A DNA stretch of 41,001 nucleotides, from contig JALSIC010000089.1 of NCBI GenBank assembly GCA_026981935.1, forward strand, positions 1 to 41,001, given 5' to 3'. A model generated the notes under the pieces. The model worked only from the letters and a program-made list of their open reading frames with translations. It did not search any database and was not told where the DNA came from. The stretch comes from Gammaproteobacteria bacterium (lineage in GTDB: Bacteria > Pseudomonadota > Gammaproteobacteria > SZUA-140). A program made the translations under genes and the position numbers. Below, piece after piece: positions 12,110 through 20,192 of the stretch; position 1 is the first letter of the stretch; each line of letters begins with the position of its first letter.

Positions 12110-13840
12110 TCAGCGCTGACGGCGCTCTTCTTTCCGTCCGGTCTCCCCCAGCAGGGGCACGGGTTTCTCGATGCCAAAACCCTGCGCCAGATCCACCCCG
12201 ATCTCTGTCAGTTTCTCCACGATCTCCTGGTTCTCGACGAACTCGGCGATGGTCTTGATGCCCATGACATGGCCGATACGGTTGATGGCCTCCACCATGG
12301 TGTAATCGATGGGATCGCGGGCGATATCCCGCACGAAACTGCCGTCGATCTTGAGATAATCCACGGGCAGGTTCTTCAGATAGGCAAAGGAAGACAGGCC
12401 GCTGCCGAAGTCGTCCAGGGCAAAGCTGAAACCCAGGGACTTGAGTTCCCTGATGAAACGTCGGGCATTGTGAAGATTGCCGATGGCCGCGGTCTCGGTG
12501 ATCTCGAAACAGATCTGGGCAGGTGCAATGCCGTATTCGCGGGTCTTTTCCCGGATATAATCCAGCAGTGAATCCTCGCCCAGGGAAGCACCGGAGAGAT
12601 TGATGGAACAGATCCTGAAGAAACCCATGGCGTCGTGCGCTTCTTCACTCTTCCCGGAGAAGATGCGAAACACCTGGTCGATGACCCAGCGGTCGATGCT
12701 CCCCATCAGTGAATAGCGCTCCGCCGCCGGCAGAAACTCACCGGGGGCCATCATCCGGCCGTCGTTGTCCAGCATGCGAATCAGAATCTCGCAGTGCGGG
12801 GGATGATGGGGATCGTTCAGGGCAACGATGGCCTGGCGGTAGAGACAGAAGCGGTCTTCCTTGAGGGCCCGGGTGATGCGTGAGACCATCTGCATTTCGC
12901 TGTGGCGCTGGCTGAGGGCCTCATCGTCCGGCTGATAGACGTAGATGCGGTTCCGGCCCTCCTCCTTGGCCATGTAGCAGGCCACATCGGCCGCGCTCAG
13001 CACCTTGGCGAGATTCCCGCTGTTTTCATCGATGTGCACCAGCCCGATGCTGGCGCCGATCTCATAGACATCGTCCTCCCACTGAAAGCGGCAGTCGTTG
13101 ATCAGCTGCAACAGGCGGCGGGCATAGTCAACGGCCTCCTGCGGCGAATACCCCTTGAGAAGCATACCGAACTCATCCCCGCCAAGACGCGCCAGGTTGT
13201 CCCGTGCGTCCAGATGTGTCTGGAGGAGACGGCTCAAGTGCTTGAGCAGCTCGTCACCGGCCAGGTGGCCACTGGTGTCGTTAATGACCTTGAACTGATC
13301 CAGATCGAAATAACACAGCGTAAACTGATGATGCTTGATCCTCGCGCTCTCCAGGGCGGAGGCGACCCGGCGTTCGAATTCCCGCCGGTTGAGCAGACCG
13401 GTGAGACTGTCATGGTAGGTGAGGTGCTGCACCACCTCCTCGGCGCGCTTGCGGGCGCTGCGGTTCTCGGCTTCCTTGAGTTCCCGTTCCACGGCGGGAA
13501 TGAGGCGCGTGAGATTGTCCTTCATCAGGTAATCGTGGGCACCGGCCTTCATGGCCTGCACGGCATATTCCTCGCCGATCGTCCCCGAGATGAGAATGAA
13601 TGGCAGATCCAGGCCCGACTCATGGAGCAGCGCCAGGGCGGCCATGCCATCGAACTGGGGCATCACATAATCGGAAATGACGATATCCCAGCGTTCCTCG
13701 TGCAGCGCCTCCTCCATGGCGTCGCGACTGTCCACACGGCGGTAGATGGGCTCGAATCCACCGCGACGCAGCTCGCGCAGCAGCAGCGTGGCGTCATCCT
13801 CGGAGTCTTCGATGATCAGAACGCGCAGGGGAATGCCCAT
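12110..13840 (-). CDS. Response regulator with GGDEF and EAL domains
   Basis: Signalling protein of 576 residues predicted to control cyclic di-GMP. The N-terminal receiver domain (about 4-125) has the acidic pocket EDSEDD, phospho-acceptor Asp57 in ISDYVMP, and the conserved Thr and Lys (SGT, LMKDNL). The GGDEF domain has an intact RLGGDEF but no canonical RXXD inhibitory site (DARD at that place). The EAL domain has CEILIRM in place of EALLR, but SINLSG, FEITETA, DDFGSG, YLKIDGSFV and AQGFGIEKP are intact, so phosphodiesterase activity is plausible. The start at 13840 puts the receiver domain at the N-terminus; an upstream ATG would add 83 residues of unlikely composition. No partner histidine kinase is adjacent. 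Confidence 0.9.
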   Translation of the reverse strand: MGIPLRVLIIEDSEDDATLLLRELRRGGFEPIYRRVDSRDAMEEALHEERWDIVISDYVMPQFDGMAALALLHESGLDLPFILISGTIGEEYAVQAMKAGAHDYLMKDNLTRLIPAVERELKEAENRSARKRAEEVVQHLTYHDSLTGLLNRREFERRVASALESARIKHHQFTLCYFDLDQFKVINDTSGHLAGDELLKHLSRLLQTHLDARDNLARLGGDEFGMLLKGYSPQEAVDYARRLLQLINDCRFQWEDDVYEIGASIGLVHIDENSGNLAKVLSAADVACYMAKEEGRNRIYVYQPDDEALSQRHSEMQMVSRITRALKEDRFCLYRQAIVALNDPHHPPHCEILIRMLDNDGRMMAPGEFLPAAERYSLMGSIDRWVIDQVFRIFSGKSEEAHDAMGFFRICSINLSGASLGEDSLLDYIREKTREYGIAPAQICFEITETAAIGNLHNARRFIRELKSLGFSFALDDFGSGLSSFAYLKNLPVDYLKIDGSFVRDIARDPIDYTMVEAINRIGHVMGIKTIAEFVENQEIVEKLTEIGVDLAQGFGIEKPVPLLGETGRKEERRQR

Positions 13841-14081
13841 GTCGCCATTTTCGTCCCTTGATTCCTGCCCCAAGACCAGGGGCCCTCTGGATTGTCCTGC
13901 TGTTTGCCGGAAATGTAACACAAAGGCGCTAGACTGGACAGGGAACAGGCACCGGAAGTGGCAATGGAATTGCAGGTCCGGATGATGCAGGCCGTAGCGG
14001 CCTTCAAGTCGGGCCGCGGCGGCGCCGATAACACGAAATGGAAGGGATCCGTGAGGACCATGGCGTAACCGGAGACATGTC

Positions 14082-14252
14082 ATGCGCAAACCCGACGATT
14101 ATGAACTCTTGCTCATGGATGCTGAATCCGGCGGGGAACTGGAGCTGGCACCCGATGATCCCCTGCTCATCGCCTCGCTGGACAAATGGGGCAACGATTG
14201 GGACGGCCTGTATCCCGAGGACGATATCGATATCCACCTGATCGGTGACTGA
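14082..14252 (+). CDS. Small acidic protein of unknown function (56 aa)
   Basis: An open frame of 56 residues starting MRKPDDYELLLMDAE and ending DIDIHLIGD, with GGAG 7 bp before the ATG, a textbook ribosome site. It is strongly acidic (many Asp/Glu, few basic residues), has no signal peptide or membrane helix, and contains a Trp-rich centre (LDKWGNDWDGLYPEDD). It lies between the divergent GGDEF/EAL regulator and a barrel gene on the same strand. I do not recognise a family. Length, ribosome site and biased composition argue for a real gene, but an overlapping alternative frame is also open here. Confidence 0.5.
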   Translation: MRKPDDYELLLMDAESGGELELAPDDPLLIASLDKWGNDWDGLYPEDDIDIHLIGD

Positions 14253-14346
14253 CCCCCTCCACGCCCGGCCTGTCGCGTGACGCGTGCGGCCCGTAGCGCA
14301 GGGTGATAAGCTTTGCGGGTCAAATGCCAAGCCCGAGGAGATCTTC

Positions 14347-15183
14347 ATGAAGGATATGACAAACCGGCTGTGGGCCGTCACAGCAGCCGTCATGGCACCG
14401 GCCCTGATCAGCGTGCCCGCCCTGCTCTTTGCCGCGGAAGAAAAACGATCCCACCTCGATGTTGCCTTCTGGATCGGCGCGGAAAATTTCCGCTGGCAGG
14501 AATTCGATGGCAATGGCCGGCGCCTGCTCACTGAACAAGGTCCTCGTTTGACAACAGGCTTCGCTGCAGGCAACCGCTACAACCAACGGCAGGGATGGAT
14601 ATACGAATACAGGGCCATTTTCTTCACCGGTCAGGTCGATTATGACGGACAGGATTCCAATGGCGTTTTTACCGCCTCAGAGACAAATTACAAAGGCGGC
14701 GAGGCAGAGCTTATATTGGGTTTACGTAATAGCGCTTACAATGGTCAGTTAATGGTTGATCTTTTGACTTCCATCGGCGCTACCGGATGGAGACGCGACA
14801 TCGCAAATAGCATCAATGCAAACGGTTTCCAAGTAATTGGTCTGATTGAGGACTATGACATCTATTATGGCCGTATCGGCCTCGCCATCGGCTGGCCAAC
14901 ATCAGGAGGAATCAGTCAACTGCATGTCGGCGCCAAAAAGCCATTATCCATAGATGAGGAAGTGGACCTTTTCAATGTCAACCTATCTCCTGGAAAAAAA
15001 TGGTCCACCTTTGCCCGCTACGAATTCCGGCTTCCTCACGGGAGAAACTCGACTCTGCTGCGCTTGTATTACGACAGTTTTCGTTTCAGCAAGTCGGACA
15101 CCAAGACCATCGGCTCGACCCCCGTCCTGCAGCCGAAAAGCAATCTCGATATCCTCGGCGTCAGTCTCGGCTATCTTTTCTAG
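14347..15183 (+). CDS. Predicted outer-membrane beta-barrel protein, unknown function
   Basis: A 278-residue exported protein. The signal peptide is MKDMTNRLWAVTAAVMAPALISVPALLFA, with cleavage likely near FAAEE. The mature part is rich in alternating aromatic/polar strands (GWIYEYRAIFFTGQVDYDG; WSTFARYEFRLPH) and ends with GVSLGYLF, a terminal aromatic residue as expected for a BAM substrate. GAGGAG lies about 8 bp before the ATG. The sequence around 14680-14990 is visibly more AT-rich than its surroundings, which may indicate transfer. Its stop codon overlaps that of the convergent fur gene in a CTAG. No specific family recognised. Confidence 0.7.
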   Translation: MKDMTNRLWAVTAAVMAPALISVPALLFAAEEKRSHLDVAFWIGAENFRWQEFDGNGRRLLTEQGPRLTTGFAAGNRYNQRQGWIYEYRAIFFTGQVDYDGQDSNGVFTASETNYKGGEAELILGLRNSAYNGQLMVDLLTSIGATGWRRDIANSINANGFQVIGLIEDYDIYYGRIGLAIGWPTSGGISQLHVGAKKPLSIDEEVDLFNVNLSPGKKWSTFARYEFRLPHGRNSTLLRLYYDSFRFSKSDTKTIGSTPVLQPKSNLDILGVSLGYLF

Positions 15184-15626
15184 CGTTCTTCCCGGGGCGG
15201 CGCCGCTGCCGCCTCCTCTGCCTGACACTGCCGGCAGACACCGTAGATATAGAGGCAATGATCCGTTATCTGGTAACCATTGGCGGCAGCGATCTCGCGC
15301 TGCCTCGCCTCGATCACCTCGTCGACGAATTCGTCCACGCGCCCGCACTTGACGCAAAGGATGTGATCGTGATGTTCCCCCTGGTTCAATTCATAGACAG
15401 AGTGGCCCTCCTCGAAATGATGCCGTGAAACCAGGCCGGCGGCCTCGAACTGGGTCAGGACACGGTACACGGTGGCCAGTCCCACATCCTCGCCGGAATG
15501 GAGCAGGGCCTTGTAGACATCCTCGGCCCCCATGTGGCGCTTGTCACTGCTCTCCAGGATCTGGAGGATCTTGAGGCGTGGCAAGGTCACCTTGAGGCCC
15601 GCCTTCTTCAAATTGGCATCATCCAT
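15180..15626 (-). CDS. fur: Ferric uptake regulator Fur
   Basis: Iron-responsive DNA-binding repressor, 148 residues. The N-terminal winged helix carries KKAGLKVTLPRLKILQILE and the recognition region GLATVYRVLTQFEAAGLV. The metal-binding dimer domain has HHFEEGHSVYEL, HHDHILCVKCGRVDEF and the second cysteine pair CRQCQ. This pattern is characteristic of Fur proper. It is divergent from bamE across an 82-bp gap, a frequent arrangement in gammaproteobacteria. Its 3' end overlaps the preceding convergent gene by 4 bp (CTAG serves both stops). Confidence 0.95.
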   Translation of the reverse strand: MDDANLKKAGLKVTLPRLKILQILESSDKRHMGAEDVYKALLHSGEDVGLATVYRVLTQFEAAGLVSRHHFEEGHSVYELNQGEHHDHILCVKCGRVDEFVDEVIEARQREIAAANGYQITDHCLYIYGVCRQCQAEEAAAAPPREER

Positions 15627-15666
15627 CTTTGCCCCTCGTCTTCTGTATTGCCATACCCGATTTGGC

Positions 15667-15672
15667 TATAAT
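15667..15672 (+). promoter_or_regulatory. -10 box for bamE
   Basis: A perfect TATAAT lies 37 bp upstream of the bamE ATG in the fur-bamE divergent gap. The -35 region at 17-bp spacing (TGTATT) is poor, so only the -10 element is convincing. Confidence 0.5.
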
Positions 15673-15708
15673 TCGACCAAACATCACACACTTGGGCCTC
15701 TGCCGCCA

Positions 15709-16068
15709 ATGAAAATCACCCTTGCCCGCCTGCTGGCCGTCGCGCTGTTGCTGCCCCTCGGTGCCTGCACCATGCACCGCATCGACATCCAGCAGGGCAA
15801 CATCATCACGCCGGAGATGATTCAGGAGCTGAAGCTCGGCATGAGCAAGGCCCAGGTGCAATTTATCATGGGCACCCCCCTCATCATTGACGTCTTCAAT
15901 GACAACCGCTGGGTCTACCTCTACAGCATGCAACCCGGCAAGGGCCCCGGGGAAAAGCGCCACCTCATTGTCGAATTCGATGAAGACAAGGTGGTCAATC
16001 TGGAAGGCATCGACCTTTCCACACCGCAACGGGGTGACACGCTTCAGGCGCCTGGAACCCGATTATAA
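15709..16068 (+). CDS. bamE: Outer membrane assembly lipoprotein BamE
   Basis: Lipoprotein component of the BAM complex that inserts beta-barrels into the outer membrane. The protein is 119 residues from the ATG at 15709. The signal sequence ends with lipobox LGAC (lipidated Cys20). The SmpA/OmlA domain has ITPEMIQELKLGMSKAQVQFIMGTPLI and the following VYLYSMQPGKG. The ATG lies at the signal peptide; a longer frame reaching back into fur is not credible. It converges on rnfH. The bamE-rnfH-ratA-smpB-ssrA neighbourhood matches the E. coli order. Confidence 0.94.
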   Translation: MKITLARLLAVALLLPLGACTMHRIDIQQGNIITPEMIQELKLGMSKAQVQFIMGTPLIIDVFNDNRWVYLYSMQPGKGPGEKRHLIVEFDEDKVVNLEGIDLSTPQRGDTLQAPGTRL

Positions 16069-16091
16069 ATGATCGGTACCGACAATTTGAC

Positions 16092-16424
16092 TTACGATTT
16101 GTCAGGTTGACCGGCATCGTCGCGCCGCTTCGCCTGACTGCCTTTCGCCGCCCGCCGGCGGCGGGCCTCCTTGGGATCTGCAATCAAGGCCCGATAGATC
16201 TCGACACGGTCACCGGGCCGCAGGACGGCATCGAGCTTGGCCAGCTTGCCGAATACACCGACCTTGTTGCGCGCAAGATCGATCTCGGGAAAGGATTCCA
16301 GAATACCCGAATGCCGGATGGCCTCCTCGATGGTGGTGCCTGCCTGCACCTTGACCGGCAGGATCGTCTGCACATCGGGCCGCGCATAGGCGACTTCCAC
16401 TTCGATCAGCTCAGCGTTTTCCAT
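16092..16424 (-). CDS. rnfH: RnfH family ubiquitin-like protein
   Basis: Small beta-grasp protein (UPF0125/RnfH family) of 110 residues from the start at 16424 (MENAELIEVEVAYARP). The conserved core is present: EVEVAYARPDVQTIL, GTTIEEAIRHSGILE, NKVGVFGKLAKLD and RPGDRVEIYRALIADPKEARRRRA. The cellular role is not firmly known. The start overlaps the 3' end of ratA by 14 bp, giving translational coupling; a start 10 codons earlier is possible but would overlap more. The tail is basic (KGSQAKRRDDAGQPDKS). Confidence 0.92.
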   Translation of the reverse strand: MENAELIEVEVAYARPDVQTILPVKVQAGTTIEEAIRHSGILESFPEIDLARNKVGVFGKLAKLDAVLRPGDRVEIYRALIADPKEARRRRAAKGSQAKRRDDAGQPDKS

Positions 16425-16848
16425 AGATCTCCACAGCACGCCGGCAAAAGGCATCCATAAGGGTATTGGTGATCTGATTGAATACCGGGCCCACAGTCAT
16501 CTTCAGCAGGGCATTGGAAAACTCGTACTCCATGTCCAGGGTCACCTTGCAGGCCTCGTCGCCCAGGGGCTCAAAACGCCAGAAACCTTCCAGGTGATGA
16601 AAAGGGCCCTCCACCAGGCGCATTTCGATCATCTTGTCCTTCTGCATGCGATTGTGGGTGGTAAAGGTCTTGTGAATGGCGCCCTTGGCCAGCTCGATGG
16701 AGGCCCGCACCTCATCCTCGCTGCGCTCCCATTCCCGCGTGCTGCGGCACCAGGGCAGAAACTCGGGATAACGCTTGATGTCATCCACCAGGGCGAACAT
16801 CTGCGCCGTGGTATAGGGCAACAGGGCACTCTTGTGAACTACCGGCAT
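16411..16848 (-). CDS. ratA: RatA/COQ10-type START domain protein
   Basis: A 145-residue START/SRPBCC-fold protein of the RatA (YfjG) / COQ10 family. E. coli RatA has been reported to interfere with 70S ribosome formation, while the family also includes ubiquinone-binding proteins, so either role is possible. Motifs are VHKSALLPYTTAQMFALVDDIKRYPEFLPWC, HNRMQKDKMIEMRLVEGPFHHLEGFWRFEPL and VTLDMEYEFSNALLKMTVGPVFNQI, covering the whole fold. It overlaps rnfH and is transcribed first. In E. coli it is divergent from smpB; here a transporter gene and repeats intervene. Confidence 0.93.
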   Translation of the reverse strand: MPVVHKSALLPYTTAQMFALVDDIKRYPEFLPWCRSTREWERSEDEVRASIELAKGAIHKTFTTHNRMQKDKMIEMRLVEGPFHHLEGFWRFEPLGDEACKVTLDMEYEFSNALLKMTVGPVFNQITNTLMDAFCRRAVEIYGKR

Positions 16849-16871
16849 GGCATCCTATTGAGACTTACATG

Positions 16872-16920
16872 ATTGACTGACGGCCGTCGTGCAGCCTGGA
16901 TGCAGGCCCCGAGGGCCGGC
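16872..16920 (+). repeat. 49-bp dispersed repeat, copy A
   Basis: Starts ATTGACTGACGGCCGTCGTG and ends GAGGGCCGGC. It is identical to the copy at 17180-17228 except for one base, and a degenerate relative lies at about 9897-9930. It contains the palindrome ACGGCCGT and complementary GGCC-rich ends. Non-coding, REP-like. Confidence 0.85.
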
Positions 16921-16928
16921 ATCTACTT

Positions 16929-17061
16929 GTCACTTCGACCACGCTTTCTTGTCATTTCGACCCCGTTTTATTGTCATTTCGACCCCGTTTTATTGTCATT
17001 TCGACCGAAGGGAGAAATCTTGTGTCGGTGGTTTCGGATTCCTCGCTGCGCTCGGAATGAC
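16929..17061 (-). repeat. 22-bp-phased units leading into a 67-bp palindrome
   Basis: The motif GTCATTTCGACC (first copy GTCACTTCGACC) begins at 16929, 16951, 16973 and 16995, exactly 22 bp apart. The last one is the left end of a full 67-bp palindromic repeat (16995-17061). The same 22-bp phasing occurs at positions 7 and 29 of the window. Confidence 0.85.
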
Positions 17062-17179
17062 AAAGAAGTGTCATTTCTCGCTGCGCTCGAAATGACAGGC
17101 ATCACTTGGAGAACAGGCATCACCTGGAACGACAAACCCTGACTGAAGCCCATAAACCTCAACTATCGGGACTTGCGCT

Positions 17180-17228
17180 ATTGACTGACGGCCGTCGTGC
17201 AGCCTGGATGCAGGCACCGAGGGCCGGC
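17180..17228 (+). repeat. 49-bp dispersed repeat, copy B
   Basis: Direct repeat of 16872-16920 with one difference. Immediately upstream of the symporter 3' end. Confidence 0.85.
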
Positions 17229-17307
17229 GACCAGGGAGAAACGCAGTCCATGCCGCGTTTCGCTCCGCTCCATGCTGGCCCTCCATGTCATGCATATAGG
17301 GTAACAC

Positions 17308-18675
17308 TCAATAACCCAGCACCCCGATGGCGTTGAGAAAAACCACCACCACTGCCAGCGGCGTGATATAGCGTACCAGAAACCGCCAGCCATCGTAGAA
17401 AACGGGCGTCATGGCCAGCTCCTCCTGACTGGCCTTGCGGGACAGGATCCATCCCGCAAAGATGGCGATGAAGAGTCCGCCCAGAGGCAGCATGATATTG
17501 GCGGTCAGGAAATCCAGCAGATCGAAAAAGGTCTTGCCGAACAAGGTCCAGTCCGCCCACACATTGAACGAAAAGATCGTCCCCAGCCCCAGCAGCCAGG
17601 TGGCCAGACCGCCCCATACACAGGCCGAGACCCGCGTAAAGCCATGATTCTCCACCAGCCAGGTCACCGCCGGCTCAATGAGGGAAATGGCTGAACTCCA
17701 GGCGGCAAAGGTCAGGAGCACAAAGAACAGGAGACCGAAAAAGGCACCGGCCGGCATGTGACCGAAGGCCAGGGGCAGGGTCTGGAAAATGAGACCGGGT
17801 CCCGCCCCCGGCTCCAGCCCGTTGGCGAACACGATGGGAAAAATGGCCATGCCGGCCAGCAGCGCCACCGTCGTATCCGCCGCGGCGATCAGAAAAGAGG
17901 TCTTGGCGATGGAAGCATGCTGGGGCATGTAAGAGCCATAAATCATGATGGCCCCCATGCCCAGGCTGAGTGTAAAGAAGGCATGCCCCATGGCGATGAG
18001 GACACTGGCACCGCTGAGCTTGCTGAAATCGGGTGCAAAGAGAAATTTCACCCCCTCGAGGAAAGCCCCGGTATTCATGGCATAACCTACCAGGATCACC
18101 AGCAGGACGAACAGGGACGGCATGAGAAAACGCACCGCGGATTCCAGCCCGCTGCGCACGCCCCGGCTCACCACCACCATGGTCATGACCATGAAAATGG
18201 TATGCCAGGCAAGAAGCCGCTCCGGGCTGGAGACCAGCTCATCGAAGAGCGCGCCGATGCCCTCGGCGCTGGCCCCCGAAAACAGTCCGGCACCGGCGCG
18301 GAAAACGTAGGCCAGGGCCCAGCCGGCGATGACGCTGTAATAGGACAGGATCAGAAAACCGGCCAGCACACCCGCCCAGCCCAGATATTGCCAGGCCGGA
18401 TGGCGCCCTTCCTCCCGCGCCAGCGTGCGCATGGTATTGACGGGGCTCTGGCGACCGCGGCGCCCGATCATCACCTCCGCCATCATGATGGGAATCCCCA
18501 CCACCGCGATACAGATCAGATATACCAGGACAAAGGCACCCCCCCCGTTCTCCCCCGTGATATAGGGAAATTTCCAGATATTCCCCAGACCCACCGCGGA
18601 ACCGGTAGCCGCCAACACAAACGCCCAGCGCGACGACCACTGGCCGTGAATACTCTGTCTCCTGTTCTCTGTCAT
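17308..18675 (-). CDS. Sodium-dependent transporter, SNF/NSS family
   Basis: Sodium-coupled symporter of amino-acid-like substrates (neurotransmitter:sodium symporter family), 455 residues with about 11-12 predicted membrane helices. The unwound first helix carries [28 protein letters not shown], the family sodium/substrate site. [18 protein letters not shown] lies in the sixth-helix region and [22 protein letters not shown] further on. The start at 18675 has GGAG upstream and gives the usual short cytosolic N-terminus ([17 protein letters not shown]). The gene stands between ratA and smpB, usually neighbours, and is flanked on its 3' side by dispersed repeats, which suggests a later insertion. 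Substrate unknown. Confidence 0.92.
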   Translation of the reverse strand: MTENRRQSIHGQWSSRWAFVLAATGSAVGLGNIWKFPYITGENGGGAFVLVYLICIAVVGIPIMMAEVMIGRRGRQSPVNTMRTLAREEGRHPAWQYLGWAGVLAGFLILSYYSVIAGWALAYVFRAGAGLFSGASAEGIGALFDELVSSPERLLAWHTIFMVMTMVVVSRGVRSGLESAVRFLMPSLFVLLVILVGYAMNTGAFLEGVKFLFAPDFSKLSGASVLIAMGHAFFTLSLGMGAIMIYGSYMPQHASIAKTSFLIAAADTTVALLAGMAIFPIVFANGLEPGAGPGLIFQTLPLAFGHMPAGAFFGLLFFVLLTFAAWSSAISLIEPAVTWLVENHGFTRVSACVWGGLATWLLGLGTIFSFNVWADWTLFGKTFFDLLDFLTANIMLPLGGLFIAIFAGWILSRKASQEELAMTPVFYDGWRFLVRYITPLAVVVVFLNAIGVLGY

Positions 18676-18811
18676 TGTCTCCCGCCCGCCCCCATCAGGA
18701 CGTTTCAGCCAAATGCCCGTTATTGTGGGCGATTTCGCCCCACCGCTCAACAAGTGCCCCGCCAAATCCCCACCCAGCGCCCCGCCCAGTGCTCTGGTAC
18801 GCACGGCCCTG

Positions 18812-18817
18812 TATAAT
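18812..18817 (+). promoter_or_regulatory. -10 box for smpB
   Basis: Perfect TATAAT 37 bp before the smpB start codon. No good -35 is seen at the right distance. Confidence 0.5.
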
Positions 18818-18854
18818 GGCCCCGGCCAGGCCACCGAAACTCCTTGCTCCCCTC

Positions 18855-19337
18855 ATGGCAAAACGAAAACGCAAACCCGGACAACAACCCGACAACACCA
18901 TCGCCCTCAACAAGAAGGCACTGCACGACTATTTCATCGAAGAGCAGTTCGAGGCGGGCCTTGTTCTGGAAGGGTGGGAGGTCAAAAGCCTGCGTGCCGG
19001 CCGGGTACAGCTCAAGGAAGGCTATGTCACCATCAAAGACGGAGAAGCCTGGCTTTTTGGCGCCCACATCTCGCCCCTGCCCACCGCCTCTACCCACATC
19101 AACCCGGATCCCCGCCGCACCCGCAAGCTGCTCCTGCACCGGCGCGAACTGGGCAAGCTCATCGGCGCCGTGGAGCGCCGGGGCTACACCCTGGTCCCCT
19201 TGAGCCTGTACTGGAAAAAAGGACGGGCCAAACTCAAGATCGGCCTGGCCAAGGGCAAGAAACTGTACGACAAACGGGCCGCGGAAAGAGAGCGGGACTG
19301 GCAGCGGGAAAAACAGCGCCTGCTGAAAACCCGATAA
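18855..19337 (+). CDS. smpB: SsrA-binding protein SmpB
   Basis: Binds tmRNA and brings it to stalled ribosomes for trans-translation. The protein is 160 residues from the ATG at 18855. Motifs are [90 protein letters not shown] and a basic C-terminal tail that would thread into the mRNA channel. An upstream in-frame ATG at 18675 would overlap the symporter start and adds an unrelated Pro-rich stretch. The gene is followed by a terminator and the tmRNA gene, its functional partner. Confidence 0.96.
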   Translation: MAKRKRKPGQQPDNTIALNKKALHDYFIEEQFEAGLVLEGWEVKSLRAGRVQLKEGYVTIKDGEAWLFGAHISPLPTASTHINPDPRRTRKLLLHRRELGKLIGAVERRGYTLVPLSLYWKKGRAKLKIGLAKGKKLYDKRAAERERDWQREKQRLLKTR

Positions 19338-19342
19338 ACCGA

Positions 19343-19366
19343 AAAGTCTTCTCAAGACTTTGTTTT
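19343..19366 (+). terminator. Rho-independent terminator of smpB
   Basis: Stem AAAGTCTT / AAGACTTT with a 3-base loop, followed by GTTTT, six bases after the smpB stop codon. AT-rich but well formed. Confidence 0.7.
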
Positions 19367-19447
19367 CAAAGACATTATCCTGCCACCCCCGAAACAGCCG
19401 ATTTCCCCCTTCAAAAGGAGGGAACTGGAAAACCCCGTCACGGTCTA

Positions 19448-19453
19448 TATAAT
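19448..19453 (+). promoter_or_regulatory. -10 box of the tmRNA gene
   Basis: TATAAT ending 13 bp before the predicted mature tmRNA 5' end. The -35 region is weak. Confidence 0.6.
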
Positions 19454-19466
19454 TACAATCACACAA

Positions 19467-19825
19467 GGGGGCGACCTGGCTTCGACGTGGGTCGCGAAAC
19501 CCGAGGTGCATGCCGAGGCGCAGTGACCTCGTAAATCCCGCTGCAAACTCAATAGTTGCCAACGACGACAACTACGCACTGGCCGCTTAATCCCGGCCAG
19601 CCTCTGACTGGATCCGTGCCTGTGCGGTCCAGGTTCCAGGGGTCATCCATCACAGGATCGCGATGAGGCACGTCCGGGGCCGATTCGCTAAATCTCGACC
19701 GGACTCGCCGCCTGTCTTCCCTGCCCGTCGGGTAGCATGCGGTCAAATGAATAGACGCGGCTAAGCATGTAGAGCCGAAGGCAGAGGACTCACGGACGCG
19801 GGTTCGATTCCCGCCGCCTCCACCA
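19467..19825 (+). ncRNA. ssrA: Transfer-messenger RNA (tmRNA)
   Basis: Rescues stalled ribosomes with SmpB. The 5' end GGGGGCG pairs with CGCCTCC before the 3' ACCA (19822-19825), forming the 7-bp tRNA-like acceptor stem with one G-U pair. The T-arm GGTTCGATTCCCG is visible near the 3' end. The tag reading frame starts at the GCC resume codon (19558-19560), just after AATAGTT, and ends at TAA (19588-19590), giving ANDDNYALAA, a variant of the E. coli tag ANDENYALAA. Length 359 nt is normal for a one-piece tmRNA. No integrase or duplicated 3' end is seen, so there is no sign of an island integrated in it. Confidence 0.96.
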
Positions 19826-19832
19826 ATATCAC

Positions 19833-19861
19833 AAGGCCAACCCGGACGGGTTGGCCTTTTT
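19833..19861 (+). terminator. Rho-independent terminator of tmRNA
   Basis: An 11-bp perfect stem AAGGCCAACCC / GGGTTGGCCTT with a short loop, followed by a run of Ts, seven bases after the mature 3' end. Confidence 0.9.
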
Positions 19862-20192
19862 CGTTGGGGAGTTCCAGAGTCATCTCCCCCCCTCTTCCAC
19901 CTACAGTTTCCTCTCTTACAGAGCCATTCCTCACTGTTTCCATGAGGCTGTTCAAGAAGATAGGGCGGAAGTCAAGCACCATATCTTTGAATTAAGACCG
20001 AATCGGACGATCAGACAGCACACATGGCCATCCTCTGCCAACAAGATGCATTTCCATCACAACTCTGCGCATTCATCCCTCAGAGCAGCAGCGTCGCCTC
20101 TGACACGACCGACCCACCTTGCCGTGAGCTGGCATCTCAGACCTAACAGCGGCGCGCTGGCGCGCACCGCTGGCCCACGACAGACGCATCAC
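19862..20192. other. Gene-free stretch after tmRNA
   Basis: No credible gene is seen. It is less GC-rich than its surroundings at first. Near its right end, 20147-20172 forms a GC-rich hairpin (CAGCGGCGCG / CGCGCACCGCTG with a small bulge) that could terminate the minus-strand gene ending at 20193, although no T-tract follows. Confidence 0.5.

Larger units (their letters stand above)
16849..17307. other. Repeat-filled gap between ratA and the sodium symporter
   Basis: No gene is seen. This 459-bp stretch is almost entirely repeats: a 49-bp direct repeat at 16872-16920 and 17180-17228, and between them four repeat starts phased at 22 bp leading into a full 67-bp palindrome. Short open frames here (for example those reading TDGRRAAWMQAPRAG) are repeat translations and occur twice. 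Confidence 0.7.

Noticed and set aside
19761-19982. Minus-strand frame containing VEAAGIEPASVSPLPSALHA
   Set aside because: It is antisense to the 3' end of tmRNA; peptides of the AGIEPAS type are a well-known artefact of translating the reverse strand of tRNA/tmRNA genes.
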